Assembly (NCBI RefSeq): GCF_014648855.1
Contig: NZ_BMRX01000009.1
Coordinates: 1-64,000, forward strand
Source of the DNA: Streptomyces parvulus
GTDB taxonomy: Bacteria; Actinomycetota; Actinomycetes; Streptomycetales; Streptomycetaceae
DNA: 64,000 bases
Direction: 5' to 3'
Part shown: positions 48,625-56,548 of the stretch, one piece after another
Numbering within the stretch: position 1 is the stretch's first letter
Layout of the letters: each line of letters starts with the position of its first letter
The notes under the pieces: model-generated
Told to the model about the DNA's origin: nothing
The model's database searches: none
The model's input: the letters and a program-made list of their open reading frames with translations, nothing else
Program-made: the position numbers and the translations under genes

Positions 48625-49259
48625 TGGATAACTACCTTTCGTCCCTCGATGCGATAGCCGTTGCGGGCGAGCCGCCCCACGACATCGACGAGCAGCCTTC
48701 GCTCGACTTCCTTGATGCGCTCGTGCAGAGCGCTCTCGTCGTCCTCGTCCCGGATCTCCACCACGCCCTGCGCGATGATCGGCCCGGTGTCGACGCCGTC
48801 GTCGACGAAGTGGACGGTGCAGCCGGTGACCCGGGCGCCGTACGCGAGCGCGTCCCGTACGCCGTGGGCTCCCGGGAAGCTGGGGAGCAGGGCGGGGTGG
48901 GTGTTCACGAACCGCCCCCCGAAGCGGGCCAGGAACTCCTTGCCCACGATCTTCATGAACCCGGCCGAGACGACCAGGTCCGGTTCGTGCGCCGCGACCG
49001 CCTCGGCGAGCGCCGCGTCCCACTCCTCCCGGTCCCCGTAGTCCTTCACCTTCCGCACGAAGGACGGCAGCCCGGCGCGCTCGGCGCGGGCCAGTCCCTC
49101 GATGCCCTCGCGGTCGGCGCCCACGGCCACGATCTCGGCCCCGTAGGCCTCGACGCCGGTGGCGGCGATCTCGTCGAGCAGCGCCTGGAGGTTGGTGCCG
49201 GATCCGGAGACCAGCACGACGAGGCGCTTGGCTCGCGGGGCCACGGGCTTGGCGGCCAC
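48621..49259 (-). CDS. purN: Phosphoribosylglycinamide formyltransferase
   Basis: A 212-residue folate-dependent GAR transformylase, the third step of purine synthesis. Motifs are LVVLVSGSGTNLQALLDEI, the catalytic loop LVVSAGFMKIVG with Asn of the family in RFVNTHPALLPSFPGAHGVRDAL, and the Asp in TVHFVDDGVDTGPIIAQG. The C-terminal half and ERRLLVDVVGRLARNGYRIEG are normal. GTG at 49259 gives a short basic leader. It is first of a two-gene unit with purH. The divergent spacer upstream contains a near-perfect TTTGTAC..GTACGAA repeat that might be a control site. Confidence 0.96.
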   Translation of the reverse strand: MAAKPVAPRAKRLVVLVSGSGTNLQALLDEIAATGVEAYGAEIVAVGADREGIEGLARAERAGLPSFVRKVKDYGDREEWDAALAEAVAAHEPDLVVSAGFMKIVGKEFLARFGGRFVNTHPALLPSFPGAHGVRDALAYGARVTGCTVHFVDDGVDTGPIIAQGVVEIRDEDDESALHERIKEVERRLLVDVVGRLARNGYRIEGRKVVIQ

Positions 49260-49591
49260 GGTGGGGGCCTTTCTCGGGGAGGCGGTCGGTACGGGTCGGC
49301 TTCGTGCGGCTGCCGGTTCTGTACGTCTCGGCGCCTTCGCCTGTTTGTACAGTCGTACGAATGCTTCGCGCCCCGGGATACGGGGAAGTCTACGAAGCGG
49401 CCGACCGTCAGCAACGATACCGGCACACCGGACGGCCCCCTCGGGACGGGGGCGTGGCCGGAAGGTAGCGTCTGCGTGGAGCCGGACCGGGAACGCGACC
49501 CGCGCGTCGAGCGTTCACCTGTCGTGCCGACCCGTTCGCCCGGTCCACATGATCGCCCGTCCATCGTCGCCAAGGGGAAGACGCTCACTTG
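49260..49591. other. Divergent promoter region, purN / membrane protein
   Basis: A 332-base spacer. It contains TTTGTAC (49344-49350), AGTC, GTACGAA (49355-49361), a one-mismatch inverted repeat. Just beside it is a hairpin pairing GCTTCG with CGAAGC around a CCCCG/CGGGG stem (about 49363-49398). Together they would lie in the purN leader or promoter. No ZTP riboswitch blocks are present. A few short open frames here look like noise. Confidence 0.4.
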
Positions 49592-50362
49592 ATGCCGGAC
49601 CGCAGCCTGAGACCGCTCACGAGCACCGTGTTGCTGCGGGAGCGCCCCTCGTCACCGCCCGACACGCCCTCGGACCGCGGGAACGGCGGGCAGGACGGCA
49701 CCCCGGACCGCGACCGCGACAATCCCTTCGCCCCGCCTCCGGAGGGCACGCCGGACCGCCCCTGGCAGCCGCGGCACCCGTCGGGCGACGGCGGCGACTC
49801 GCAGGACTCGTCCGGTTCGCGGGGCGGCGGGCGTTCACCGTGGGGCGGCCAGTGGAGCGACCGGCAGCCCGGCCGCTCGTCCGGCGGCTTCGGCGAGCGC
49901 CCCGGCGGTTCCGCGCCCGAGGGCCAGGGCGGCGCCCCGGGCCCGCGCTGGGACCCGACGGACCCCGCCCAGCGGCGGGCGCGGTACGCCCTGCTGACCG
50001 GTATGTGGGCCCTCTTCTTCGCGCTCTTCACCTGGCCGTACGTGGCCCTGCTGCTCGGCGCGCTCGCCCTGTACTGGGGCATCAGCGCCCTGCGCGCCAA
50101 GCCCCGGGCCGCCGCGGACCCCGACGCGCCGGCCGGCCCCGCCGCCGACCAGCCGCCCGCCCGCCCGCAGCGCACCGCGGCGATCAGCGGCCTGGTCACG
50201 TCGTCCCTGGCCATCCTCCTGGTCGCCATGTCCTTCGGCGCGCAGCTCGTCTACAACGACTACTACACGTGCCGCGAGGACGCCCTGACCAGGACGGCGG
50301 AACAGGGCTGCGAACGCCTGCTCCCGGAGCAGCTCCGCGACGTACTGGGCACGGAGGGCTAG
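49592..50362 (+). CDS. Membrane protein with long disordered head
   Basis: A 256-residue protein. Its first 120 residues are Gly/Ser/Pro/Asp/Arg-rich and disordered (DRDRDNPFAPPPEGTPDRPW and similar). Three membrane helices follow: RYALLTGMWALFFALFTWPY, VALLLGALALYWGISAL and AISGLVTSSLAILLVAMSFG. A short outer end with two Cys (YYTCREDAL, EQGCERLLP) is probably disulfide-bonded. The ATG at 49592 (or the TTG just before it) follows AAGGGGAAG; the exact start is uncertain because the head has little structure. I do not recognise a named family, although DUF4190-like helices are similar. It faces a conserved tandem-repeat terminator region. Confidence 0.75.
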   Translation: MPDRSLRPLTSTVLLRERPSSPPDTPSDRGNGGQDGTPDRDRDNPFAPPPEGTPDRPWQPRHPSGDGGDSQDSSGSRGGGRSPWGGQWSDRQPGRSSGGFGERPGGSAPEGQGGAPGPRWDPTDPAQRRARYALLTGMWALFFALFTWPYVALLLGALALYWGISALRAKPRAAADPDAPAGPAADQPPARPQRTAAISGLVTSSLAILLVAMSFGAQLVYNDYYTCREDALTRTAEQGCERLLPEQLRDVLGTEG

Positions 50363-50398
50363 CCACCGCCTTCCCAGCCCCCTCCTGCCCGGGCGATC

Positions 50399-50535
50399 CG
50401 GATTCTTCAGCCCGTCCGGCGGGGTGCTTGGCGGCGTCCGGTTCGGATTCTTCAGCCCGTCCGGCGGGGTGCTTCGTGGCGTCCGGTCCGGATTGTTCAG
50501 CCCGTCCGGCGTTTGAGGACGAGGCCGTGCAGGCC
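50399..50535. repeat. Three tandem 45-base repeats of a Streptomyces intergenic element
   Basis: GATTCTTCAGCCCGTCCGGC begins at 50401, again at 50446, and as GATTGTTCAGCCCGTCCGGC at 50491: an exact 45-base period with a few changes (GGCGGCG vs CGTGGCG). The third unit runs into GTTTGAGGACGAGGCC, the known continuation of this dispersed element. It lies between two convergent genes. Confidence 0.8.
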
Positions 50536-50546
50536 GAAGCGGGGGT

Positions 50547-50565
50547 CCGGGGGCGCAGCCCCCGG
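50547..50565. terminator. Hairpin at the end of the dispersed element
   Basis: CCGGGGGC and GCCCCCGG (50547-50554 with 50558-50565) close on a GCA loop. This is the usual hairpin part of the Streptomyces element and probably ends both the gene before and the DUF6350 gene after it. Confidence 0.65.
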
Positions 50566-50609
50566 GGTCGGGAAGGGAAGGGGCGGCGGGGGCGACAACA
50601 TCCTCCCCG

Positions 50610-52280
50610 CTACCCCCGCGACGGCGGCTCCGCCGGCGGATCGGCGGGCAGCAGATCGTAGGGCGCGTCCCCGTCCTCGTCGTCGTACAGCCCGTACGGC
50701 ACGGCCGCGTCGTCCTCCCCCGCCTTCCCCACCTCCGCATCGGAGGCGGCCTCCCGCTTCCACCACCGCCCCGGCGCCGGCACCGGCACCCGCACCGGCA
50801 CAAAACCCCACCCCCACCGACGACCACCCTCCTCGGCCGCCTCCCCCGCCTCCGGCGCAGCCCCCACGACAGCCCCCCGCCCCCGCCAGGCCCGTACCAC
50901 CAACGCCACCGGCACCGCGGGCACCACGATCCACGCCAGCGCCGCTCCCCCGGCCTGCCACCACACCGGCCCAAAACGGGAGAGGCCCGCGCTCCCCAGC
51001 GGCCCGCCGGCGAACGCGGCCAGCAGGGCGACGAGCCCGCCGCACAGCACGGCGGCCACCACCGCCGCCCAGACGGTCCGCCGCCAGGACCACACCCCGG
51101 CGTCGCCACCGGCCCCGCCCGCCGGACCCGGCGCTACTGCCGCGACCGGCGCCCCCGTCGCCGCCCGCGCCGTGAACCACCCGACCACCACCCCCGCCAC
51201 CAGCGGCACCGCCCCCGCCGCCCAGTGCAGCGGCGTACCGGGCCCCGCCTGCGGCACCGCCGCCAGCAGGGGGAACGGCGGCAGCAACGGCGCCGGTGCC
51301 GAGGAGAAGGGGCCCACCACGTGCCCGGCGCCGAGCACGAACCCGGGGCCGAGGGCGTAGACCGCCGCCCACACGGCGGCGTTCGGCACCAGCGCCAGAC
51401 AGAGCAGCAGCACGGCGAACCGCCCCGACCAGCCCTCGGTCAGCCGCAGAAAGGCATCCTGCGCGGCGCCCCCGTGCCACACCAGCGACACCGCCACCAG
51501 CAGCGCCCCGCCCCCGACGAGCACCGCCGCACCGGCGCCCGCGGCACGCGTGGCGGCACCCAGGCGGGCGTCCGGTTCCACCATCAGCTCGCGCAGGTCG
51601 CGGGGCAGGACCCGCAGCGCCCGGCCCACCGGCCCGCCCGGCCGGCCGAACGCCGTCCACACGCCCGCGCCCGCCGCGCCCATGGCGACCAGCGGCAGGC
51701 AGAGGGCCGCCCACCACGGGGAGGGCCGCAGTTCGCCGCCGGACGCGTACGCCAGGACCGGCGCGGCGACGCAGAGGTAGCCCGTGACGACGCCCACCCA
51801 GGCGAAGCGCGAGGAGACCGGCGGCGGTGCCGCGTCCCGCAGGCCGCTCTCCCCCGCGAGCCGCGCCGCGGCGCCGGCGCCGACACCGGAGCCCACGGCC
51901 AGCCCCACCCCCTCCCCGGGGTCGGTGGCGTCGCGGGCCGCGCGGTGCAGCAGCCACACCGGCAGCAGCACCAGCAGCAGGGGCGTGACGCCCATCGGCG
52001 CGGGGGCGCCGGACAGCGTGTCGGCGCGGACCAGTTCGGCCCCGTGCGCCAGCACCCACAGCGAGGCGGCGACGTGCAGGGCGCCCTCGGGTCCGCTGTC
52101 GGGGTACGGCGAGCTGATCCACAGCAGGGTGACCACCGCGGCGCACGCGGCCAGCCCCAGCACCCCGGCGACCGCGCCGCCCAGGAGACCGGCGCCGAGA
52201 CCGGGCGACCGGTCGCGCCAGCGGTCGCGCAGCAGGGTCAGCGGGTCCGGGCGGGCGGTCGTCTGGGTCACGCCCGCCAT
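50610..52280 (-). CDS. DUF6350 multi-pass membrane protein
   Basis: A 556-residue protein with about ten to twelve helices, matching the actinobacterial DUF6350 family (sometimes labelled cell division protein PerM). Recognisable parts are the first helix VAGVLGLAACAAVVTLLWIS, GALHVAASLWVLAHGAELVRADTL (split) with the following PMGVTPLLLVLLPVWLLHRA, and GPGFVLGAGHVVGPFSSAPAP. The C-terminal 100 residues are a disordered acidic tail ending PPAEPPSRG. ATG at 52280 is the first good start. No function is established. It is divergent from the XRE/sigma-like gene, with an AT-rich spacer of 96 bases. Confidence 0.85.
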   Translation of the reverse strand: MAGVTQTTARPDPLTLLRDRWRDRSPGLGAGLLGGAVAGVLGLAACAAVVTLLWISSPYPDSGPEGALHVAASLWVLAHGAELVRADTLSGAPAPMGVTPLLLVLLPVWLLHRAARDATDPGEGVGLAVGSGVGAGAAARLAGESGLRDAAPPPVSSRFAWVGVVTGYLCVAAPVLAYASGGELRPSPWWAALCLPLVAMGAAGAGVWTAFGRPGGPVGRALRVLPRDLRELMVEPDARLGAATRAAGAGAAVLVGGGALLVAVSLVWHGGAAQDAFLRLTEGWSGRFAVLLLCLALVPNAAVWAAVYALGPGFVLGAGHVVGPFSSAPAPLLPPFPLLAAVPQAGPGTPLHWAAGAVPLVAGVVVGWFTARAATGAPVAAVAPGPAGGAGGDAGVWSWRRTVWAAVVAAVLCGGLVALLAAFAGGPLGSAGLSRFGPVWWQAGGAALAWIVVPAVPVALVVRAWRGRGAVVGAAPEAGEAAEEGGRRWGWGFVPVRVPVPAPGRWWKREAASDAEVGKAGEDDAAVPYGLYDDEDGDAPYDLLPADPPAEPPSRG

Positions 52281-52334
52281 GCTCCCAACGACACGCGCTT
52301 TCCCGGCGTAACAGGCGAAGCCCCGTTGTGTCGC

Positions 52335-52366
52335 TCAATATATGTTTATGTACTTTTTCGTACGAA
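52335..52366 (+). promoter_or_regulatory. AT-rich control region of the XRE/sigma-like gene
   Basis: A stretch of about 30 bases is mostly A and T in a genome over 70% GC (CAATATATGTTTATGTAC, then TTTTTCGTACG). It contains the short inverted repeat TGTAC..GTACG around TTTTTC. A TTGTGT at 52326 could be the -35. It lies just upstream of the GTG at 52377 and could hold an operator, the -10 box, or both. Confidence 0.5.
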
Positions 52367-52376
52367 GGGGTGCCCT

Positions 52377-53666
52377 GTGACACGGAGCCCTGGAACCCCG
52401 CTCCCACCTCCCAAGGCGCGCCGACGCCTGCGTGAGGCGGCCGCGCTGACGCAGACTCAGCTCGCCGACCGGATGGGCGTCACCCGCGCGACGGTCCGCA
52501 CCTGGGAGTCCGGCCGCACGACACCACGCGGCCGGAAACGGGAGGCGTACGCGGAACTGCTGAAGTCCCTGGCCGAGGACGAGGCGGCACGGGCCGCGAA
52601 GCCGGCGCCGGAGCACGGGGCGGCGGCGGAGTCCGCGGCCGGCGCCCAACCGGCTCCGGTCCCCGTCGTCGTGGCCGTCCGCACCGGCCCGGGCAGCCCG
52701 GCCGAGGACGCCGACAGCCTCGTCCTGCCCGCGAAGCCACTCGCCGCGCGGGACTCGTGCGAGGCCGGAACGGCAGCGGCCGCACCGGAAGCCGCACCGG
52801 CACCGGCCCCGGAGCCGGCACCGGAGAAGGAGCCGGCTCCGGAGCGGGAACCGGAGTCCGCACTCGCCGCCCTGACGCCCGCTCAGGCGTTCGACGCTCT
52901 CTACGAGTTCGGCACGCCCGCCCTCGTACGGCAGACCTTCCTGCTGACCGGCCGCCGGGAGCTGGCGCGCGAGTCGGTGGAGCGGGCGTTCCAGACCGCC
53001 TGGGAGAACTGGCCCGAAGTCGCCCGCGACCGCGACCCGGTGGGGTGGGTGCGGGCGGTGGCGTACGAGTACGCGCTCTCGCCCTGGCAACGGTTCCGCC
53101 CGCGCAACCGGCATCCGGAGCCGCCGCCCGCCGACCCGGGCGACCGGACCCTGCTCAACACCCTGCTCCGGCTGCCCGCACGGCACCGCCGGACGCTGCT
53201 GCTGTACGACGGTGTGGGCCTGGACCTGCCCGAGACGGCGGCGGAGACGGAGGCGAGCACTCCGACCGCGGCGAACCGGCTGCTGAACGCGCGCCGGGCG
53301 ATGGCCGACCGGCTGCCCGAGCTGGGCGACCCCGAGGTGCTGCACCGGCGGCTGGCCGAGGTGGCGTCGAACGAGCGGCTGCGGGCTGCCAAGCCGCCGA
53401 CGGTCCGGGTGGGCAGCGAACGCCGCGCCCGGTTCTGGACGCGGGCGGCGATCGCCTTCACCGCCGCCCTCATCGGCACCACCGCGCTGACCCTGCGCAC
53501 CGCGCCCACGCAGTACGAGCCGCCGGTCTCCCCCGGCGAGACGGTGCGCGGGGTGCCGCCCAAGGTGGCGCCGGGCGCGCTCTCGGACGAGGAGCTGGAG
53601 CTGCGGCAGAAGCTGCGCGACGCGCTGCAGGCCGGGCCTGAGCGGCTGACCCCGCGGCTGGAGTGA
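52377..53666 (+). CDS. XRE helix-turn-helix joined to an ECF-sigma-like domain and a membrane helix
   Basis: A 429-residue protein with an unusual build. Residues 10-65 form an XRE domain (AARRRLREAAALTQTQLADRM-type, then GVTRATVRTWESGRTTPRGR). A Pro/Ala/Glu-rich linker with PEPAPEKEPAPE repeats spans about 75-165. Residues 170-330 resemble sigma-70 regions 2 and 4: ARESVERAFQTAWENWPEVA, GWVRAVAYEYAL, LLRLPARHRRTLLLYDGVGL, LPETAAETEASTPTAANRLL. A membrane helix (about 352-370, FTAALIGTTALTL) and short outer tail end it. GTG at 52377 follows GAAGGGG. The lead could bind DNA while the sigma-like part is degenerate; the function is unknown. Confidence 0.8.
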   Translation: MTRSPGTPLPPPKARRRLREAAALTQTQLADRMGVTRATVRTWESGRTTPRGRKREAYAELLKSLAEDEAARAAKPAPEHGAAAESAAGAQPAPVPVVVAVRTGPGSPAEDADSLVLPAKPLAARDSCEAGTAAAAPEAAPAPAPEPAPEKEPAPEREPESALAALTPAQAFDALYEFGTPALVRQTFLLTGRRELARESVERAFQTAWENWPEVARDRDPVGWVRAVAYEYALSPWQRFRPRNRHPEPPPADPGDRTLLNTLLRLPARHRRTLLLYDGVGLDLPETAAETEASTPTAANRLLNARRAMADRLPELGDPEVLHRRLAEVASNERLRAAKPPTVRVGSERRARFWTRAAIAFTAALIGTTALTLRTAPTQYEPPVSPGETVRGVPPKVAPGALSDEELELRQKLRDALQAGPERLTPRLE

Positions 53667-53697
53667 CGGCCGCCGGGGGCCGAACCGTCCGGCGGAA

Positions 53698-53740
53698 CAC
53701 CGAGTGGGCCCGTCCTCCGCGAGGACGGGCCCACTCGGTG
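53698..53740. terminator. Terminator between the XRE/sigma-like gene and sucD
   Basis: A perfect 20-base-pair stem (53698-53717 with 53721-53740) around a CGC loop, between convergent genes and 19 bases before the sucD stop. With the sdh hairpin it is the strongest in the window, and likely serves both directions. Confidence 0.85.
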
Positions 53741-53759
53741 CCGTACGACGGGGCTGGGG

Positions 53760-54644
53760 TCAGCCGGCCAGGATCTCCCGGGCGAGCTTCGCCGTCTCGG
53801 TCGGGGTCTTGCCGACCTTGACGCCCGCGGCCTCCAGGGCCTCCTTCTTCGCCTGGGCGGTGCCGGACGAACCGGAGACGATGGCGCCGGCGTGGCCCAT
53901 GGTCTTGCCCTCGGGCGCGGTGAAGCCGGCGACGTAGCCGACGACCGGCTTGGTCACGTTGGCCTTGATGAAGTCGGCCGCGCGCTCCTCGGCGTCGCCG
54001 CCGATCTCACCGATCATGACGATCAGGTCGGTCTCGGGGTCGGCCTCGAACGCGGCGAGCGCGTCGATGTGCGTGGTGCCGATGATCGGGTCGCCACCGA
54101 TGCCGACGGCGGTCGAGAAGCCGATGTCGCGCAGCTCGTACATCATCTGGTACGTCAGCGTGCCGGACTTCGAGACCAGGCCGATGCGGCCGGGCTTGGT
54201 GATGTCGCCCGGGATGATGCCGACGTTGGACTGGCCCGGGGTGATGATGCCGGGGCAGTTCGGGCCGATGATGCGGGTCTTGTTGCCCTTCTTGCCGGCG
54301 TACGCCCAGAACGACGCCGAGTCGTGCACGGCGATGCCCTCGGTGATGACGACGGCCAGCGGGATCTCGGCGTCGATGGCCTCGACGACGGCGTCCTTGG
54401 TGAACTTCTCCGGCACGAAGATGACGGAGACGTTGGCGCCGGTCTTCTCGATGGCCTCCTTGACGGTGCCGAAGACCGGTACCTCGGTGCCGTCGAAGTC
54501 CACGGAGGTGCCCGCCTTGCGCGGGTTCACGCCGCCCACGACCTCGGTGCCGTCACCCAGCATGAGCTTGGTGTGCTTCATGCCGGTGGCGCCGGTCATG
54601 CCCTGGACGATGACCTTGCTGTCCTTGTTGAGCCAGATAGCCAT
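53760..54644 (-). CDS. sucD: Succinyl-CoA synthetase alpha subunit
   Basis: The 294-residue alpha subunit makes succinate and ATP or GTP from succinyl-CoA. The CoA-binding start is SKVIVQGMTGATGMKHTKLML with VGGVNPRKAG. The phosphorylated His is in GKTMGHAGAIVSGSSGTAQAK. IIGPNCPGIITPGQSNVGIIP is also conserved. The length is standard. It lies 28 bases after sucC on the minus strand, and both feed succinate to the sdhCDAB enzyme elsewhere in this window. Its end faces the strong hairpin at 53698-53740. Confidence 0.97.
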   Translation of the reverse strand: MAIWLNKDSKVIVQGMTGATGMKHTKLMLGDGTEVVGGVNPRKAGTSVDFDGTEVPVFGTVKEAIEKTGANVSVIFVPEKFTKDAVVEAIDAEIPLAVVITEGIAVHDSASFWAYAGKKGNKTRIIGPNCPGIITPGQSNVGIIPGDITKPGRIGLVSKSGTLTYQMMYELRDIGFSTAVGIGGDPIIGTTHIDALAAFEADPETDLIVMIGEIGGDAEERAADFIKANVTKPVVGYVAGFTAPEGKTMGHAGAIVSGSSGTAQAKKEALEAAGVKVGKTPTETAKLAREILAG

Positions 54645-54672
54645 GGTGTGTTGGTGTCCTCGTCCTGAGTGC

Positions 54673-55857
54673 TTACTTGGCGGCGGCGTGAGCCAGCTCG
54701 GCGGCCTTGTCGGCCGCGCCGTCCATGGTGTCGACGCGCTGGACCAGCGGGTGGTTGGCGTCGGTGAGGATCTTGCGGCCCAGCTCGGCGTTGTTGCCGT
54801 CGAGGCGGACGACGAGCGGCTTCTCGACCTTCTCGCCGCGGTCCTCCAGGAGCTTCAGCGCCTGGACGATGCCGTTGGCGACCTCGTCGCACGCGGTGAT
54901 GCCGCCGAAGACGTTGACGAACACGGAGCGGACGTCCGGGTCGCCGAGGATGATCTCCAGGCCGTTCGCCATGACCTGGGCGGAGGCGCCGCCGCCGATG
55001 TCCAGGAAGTTGGCGGGCTTCACGTCGCCGTGCTTCTCACCGGCGTACGCGACGACGTCCAGGGTGCTCATCACGAGACCCGCGCCGTTGCCGATGATGC
55101 CGACCTCGCCGTCGAGCTTGACGTAGTTGAGGTTCTTCTCCTTGGCGGCCGCCTCGAGCGGGTTGGCGGCGGCCTTGTCGTGGAGTTCCTCGAAGTCGGG
55201 GTGACGGAACTCGGCGTTGTCGTCGAGCGACACCTTGCCGTCGAGGGCGATGACCTCGCCGGAGGCGACCTTCGCCAGCGGGTTGACCTCGACCAGGAGG
55301 GCGTCCTCCTTGATGAAGGTGTCCCACAGCTTGACCAGGACGTTCACGACCTGGTCGGCGACCTCGGCCGGGAACTTCGCGGCCTCGACGATCTCGCGCG
55401 CCTTCTCGGGGGTCACACCCTCGATGGCGTCGATCGGGGTCTTGGCGACGGCCTCCGGACGGGTGGCCGCCACCTCCTCGATCTCCACGCCGCCCTCGAC
55501 GGAGGCGATGGAGAGGAAGGTGCGGTTGGCACGGTCGAGGAGGAAGGAGACGTAGTACTCCTCGACGATCTCGGGGGCGGTCTCGGCGATCATCACCTTG
55601 TGGACCGTGTGGCCCTTGATGTCCATGCCGAGGATGTCCGTCGCGCGGGCGACGGCCTCGTCCGCCGAGGCGGCGAGCTTCACGCCGCCGGCCTTGCCGC
55701 GGCCACCGACCTTCACCTGAGCCTTGACGACGGACTTGCCGCCCAGACGCTCGGTGATCGCGCGCGCCGCCTCAGGCGTGTCGATGACTTCACCGGCCAG
55801 CACCGGTACATCGTGCTTGGCGAAGAGGTCCCTCGCCTGGTACTCGAACAGGTCCAC
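54673..55857 (-). CDS. sucC: Succinyl-CoA synthetase beta subunit
   Basis: The 394-residue ATP-grasp beta subunit. The start MDLFEYQARDLFAKHDVPVL and the SVVKAQVKVGGRGKAGGVKL nucleotide-binding segment are typical. NVFGGITACDEVANGIVQAL and FLDIGGGASAQVMANGLEII are conserved contact regions. PLVVRLDGNNAELGRKIL closes the protein. It is first of the sucCD pair. Upstream on the minus strand, TTTAGA and GATAAC spaced by 17 bases (55992-56020) form a likely promoter, which would give a leader of about 130 bases. Confidence 0.97.
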   Translation of the reverse strand: MDLFEYQARDLFAKHDVPVLAGEVIDTPEAARAITERLGGKSVVKAQVKVGGRGKAGGVKLAASADEAVARATDILGMDIKGHTVHKVMIAETAPEIVEEYYVSFLLDRANRTFLSIASVEGGVEIEEVAATRPEAVAKTPIDAIEGVTPEKAREIVEAAKFPAEVADQVVNVLVKLWDTFIKEDALLVEVNPLAKVASGEVIALDGKVSLDDNAEFRHPDFEELHDKAAANPLEAAAKEKNLNYVKLDGEVGIIGNGAGLVMSTLDVVAYAGEKHGDVKPANFLDIGGGASAQVMANGLEIILGDPDVRSVFVNVFGGITACDEVANGIVQALKLLEDRGEKVEKPLVVRLDGNNAELGRKILTDANHPLVQRVDTMDGAADKAAELAHAAAK

Positions 55858-55991
55858 GCGCTTCCGTCCCTATCAGTGATCTCGCGGTTCGTTGGATGCG
55901 TGGGCGTGCCGCGAAGGGCAACGTGACGTCCGCCGTGAGTCACAAGGGAGGCGCACACGGTGTCCGAGCGCGCGGCATGTCCGTCTCGCAG

Positions 55992-56020
55992 GTTATCGCC
56001 GCATGCGGAGGGTCTCTAAA
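55992..56020 (-). promoter_or_regulatory. Likely sucCD promoter
   Basis: On the minus strand, TTTAGA (56020-56015) is followed after 17 bases by GATAAC (55997-55992), a fair match to the vegetative pattern. A GGTCAC..GTGAC-like pair lies just upstream near 56024-56058. No other plausible promoter is visible between 55858 and 56100. Confidence 0.4.
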
Positions 56021-56106
56021 TCGTGGGTCACACCTGAGCGGTGATGCCTGTCACATGATGCCGCGCTCACTGGCACGCGGTGCCGCCTGGGAGCGGTGCC
56101 GCGGGG

Positions 56107-56142
56107 GAGCCTCACCGGGCTGGGGTTAGCCCGGTGAGGCTC
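56107..56142. terminator. Stem-loop in the sucC upstream region, hairpin 1
   Basis: A perfect 15-base-pair stem (56107-56121 with 56128-56142), loop GGGGTT. With the next hairpin it probably stops read-through from the secreted-protein gene into the sucC promoter. Confidence 0.6.
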
Positions 56143-56182
56143 GTCTGCCCGGAGGCCCGCCGGGTGCGGGTCTCCGGTCTGC

Positions 56183-56222
56183 GGGCCGGCCGCTCCCCAC
56201 CCCAATGGGGAGCGGCCGGCCC
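56183..56222. terminator. Stem-loop, hairpin 2
   Basis: A perfect 16-base-pair stem, GGGCCGGCCGCTCCCC with its complement (56183-56198 with 56207-56222), around an eight-base loop. It lies 41 bases after hairpin 1. Confidence 0.6.
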
Positions 56223-56292
56223 ATCCGCGGAGCTTCCGCCCGGGGGAGGCCGACGGCTTTCGACCGTCCCGGGCTGCCGCTTCGCGGAGTCT

Positions 56293-56352
56293 GGGGGGGG
56301 TGGGGGTGTGGGGGTGGGGGTCTGGAGATCTGGGGGTGTGGGGGCCTGGGGG
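56293..56352 (+). other. Seven-run G tract, likely G-quadruplex
   Basis: Seven runs of five to eight G (56293-56300, 56302-56306, 56310-56314, 56316-56320, 56332-56336, 56340-56344, 56348-56352), mostly with loops of one to three bases. This exceeds the four-run rule for G-quadruplexes on the plus strand. Confidence 0.7.
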
Positions 56353-56374
56353 TGCGGCGGGTGTCGGGGCGCGA

Positions 56375-56418
56375 GGTGCACGTGCGGGGCGTGGTGCACG
56401 TGGGGTGCGGTGCACGTG
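56375..56418. repeat. Three GGTGCACGTG direct repeats
   Basis: GGTGCACGTG occurs at 56375-56384, 56393-56402 and 56409-56418, each containing GTGCAC, a palindrome. The surrounding bases (GGGGTGCG) are also repeated. It lies between the G tract and the secreted-protein stop. Confidence 0.7.
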
Positions 56419-56548
56419 GGGTGCGGGTGGTGCGACGGGTGGACGGCGGAGGTACGGGTGCGACGGTGCGGGTGCGTCGACGGGGAGCGTCGGGCGCATC
56501 CGCCCCAGGCCGCTGGGACGCGTCCTCGTGCCGGGCGGGTTCCGCCGG

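Noticed and set aside
50399..50535. CRISPR-like array
   Set aside because: The three units are contiguous 45-base tandem copies without unique spacers, and no cas genes are nearby.
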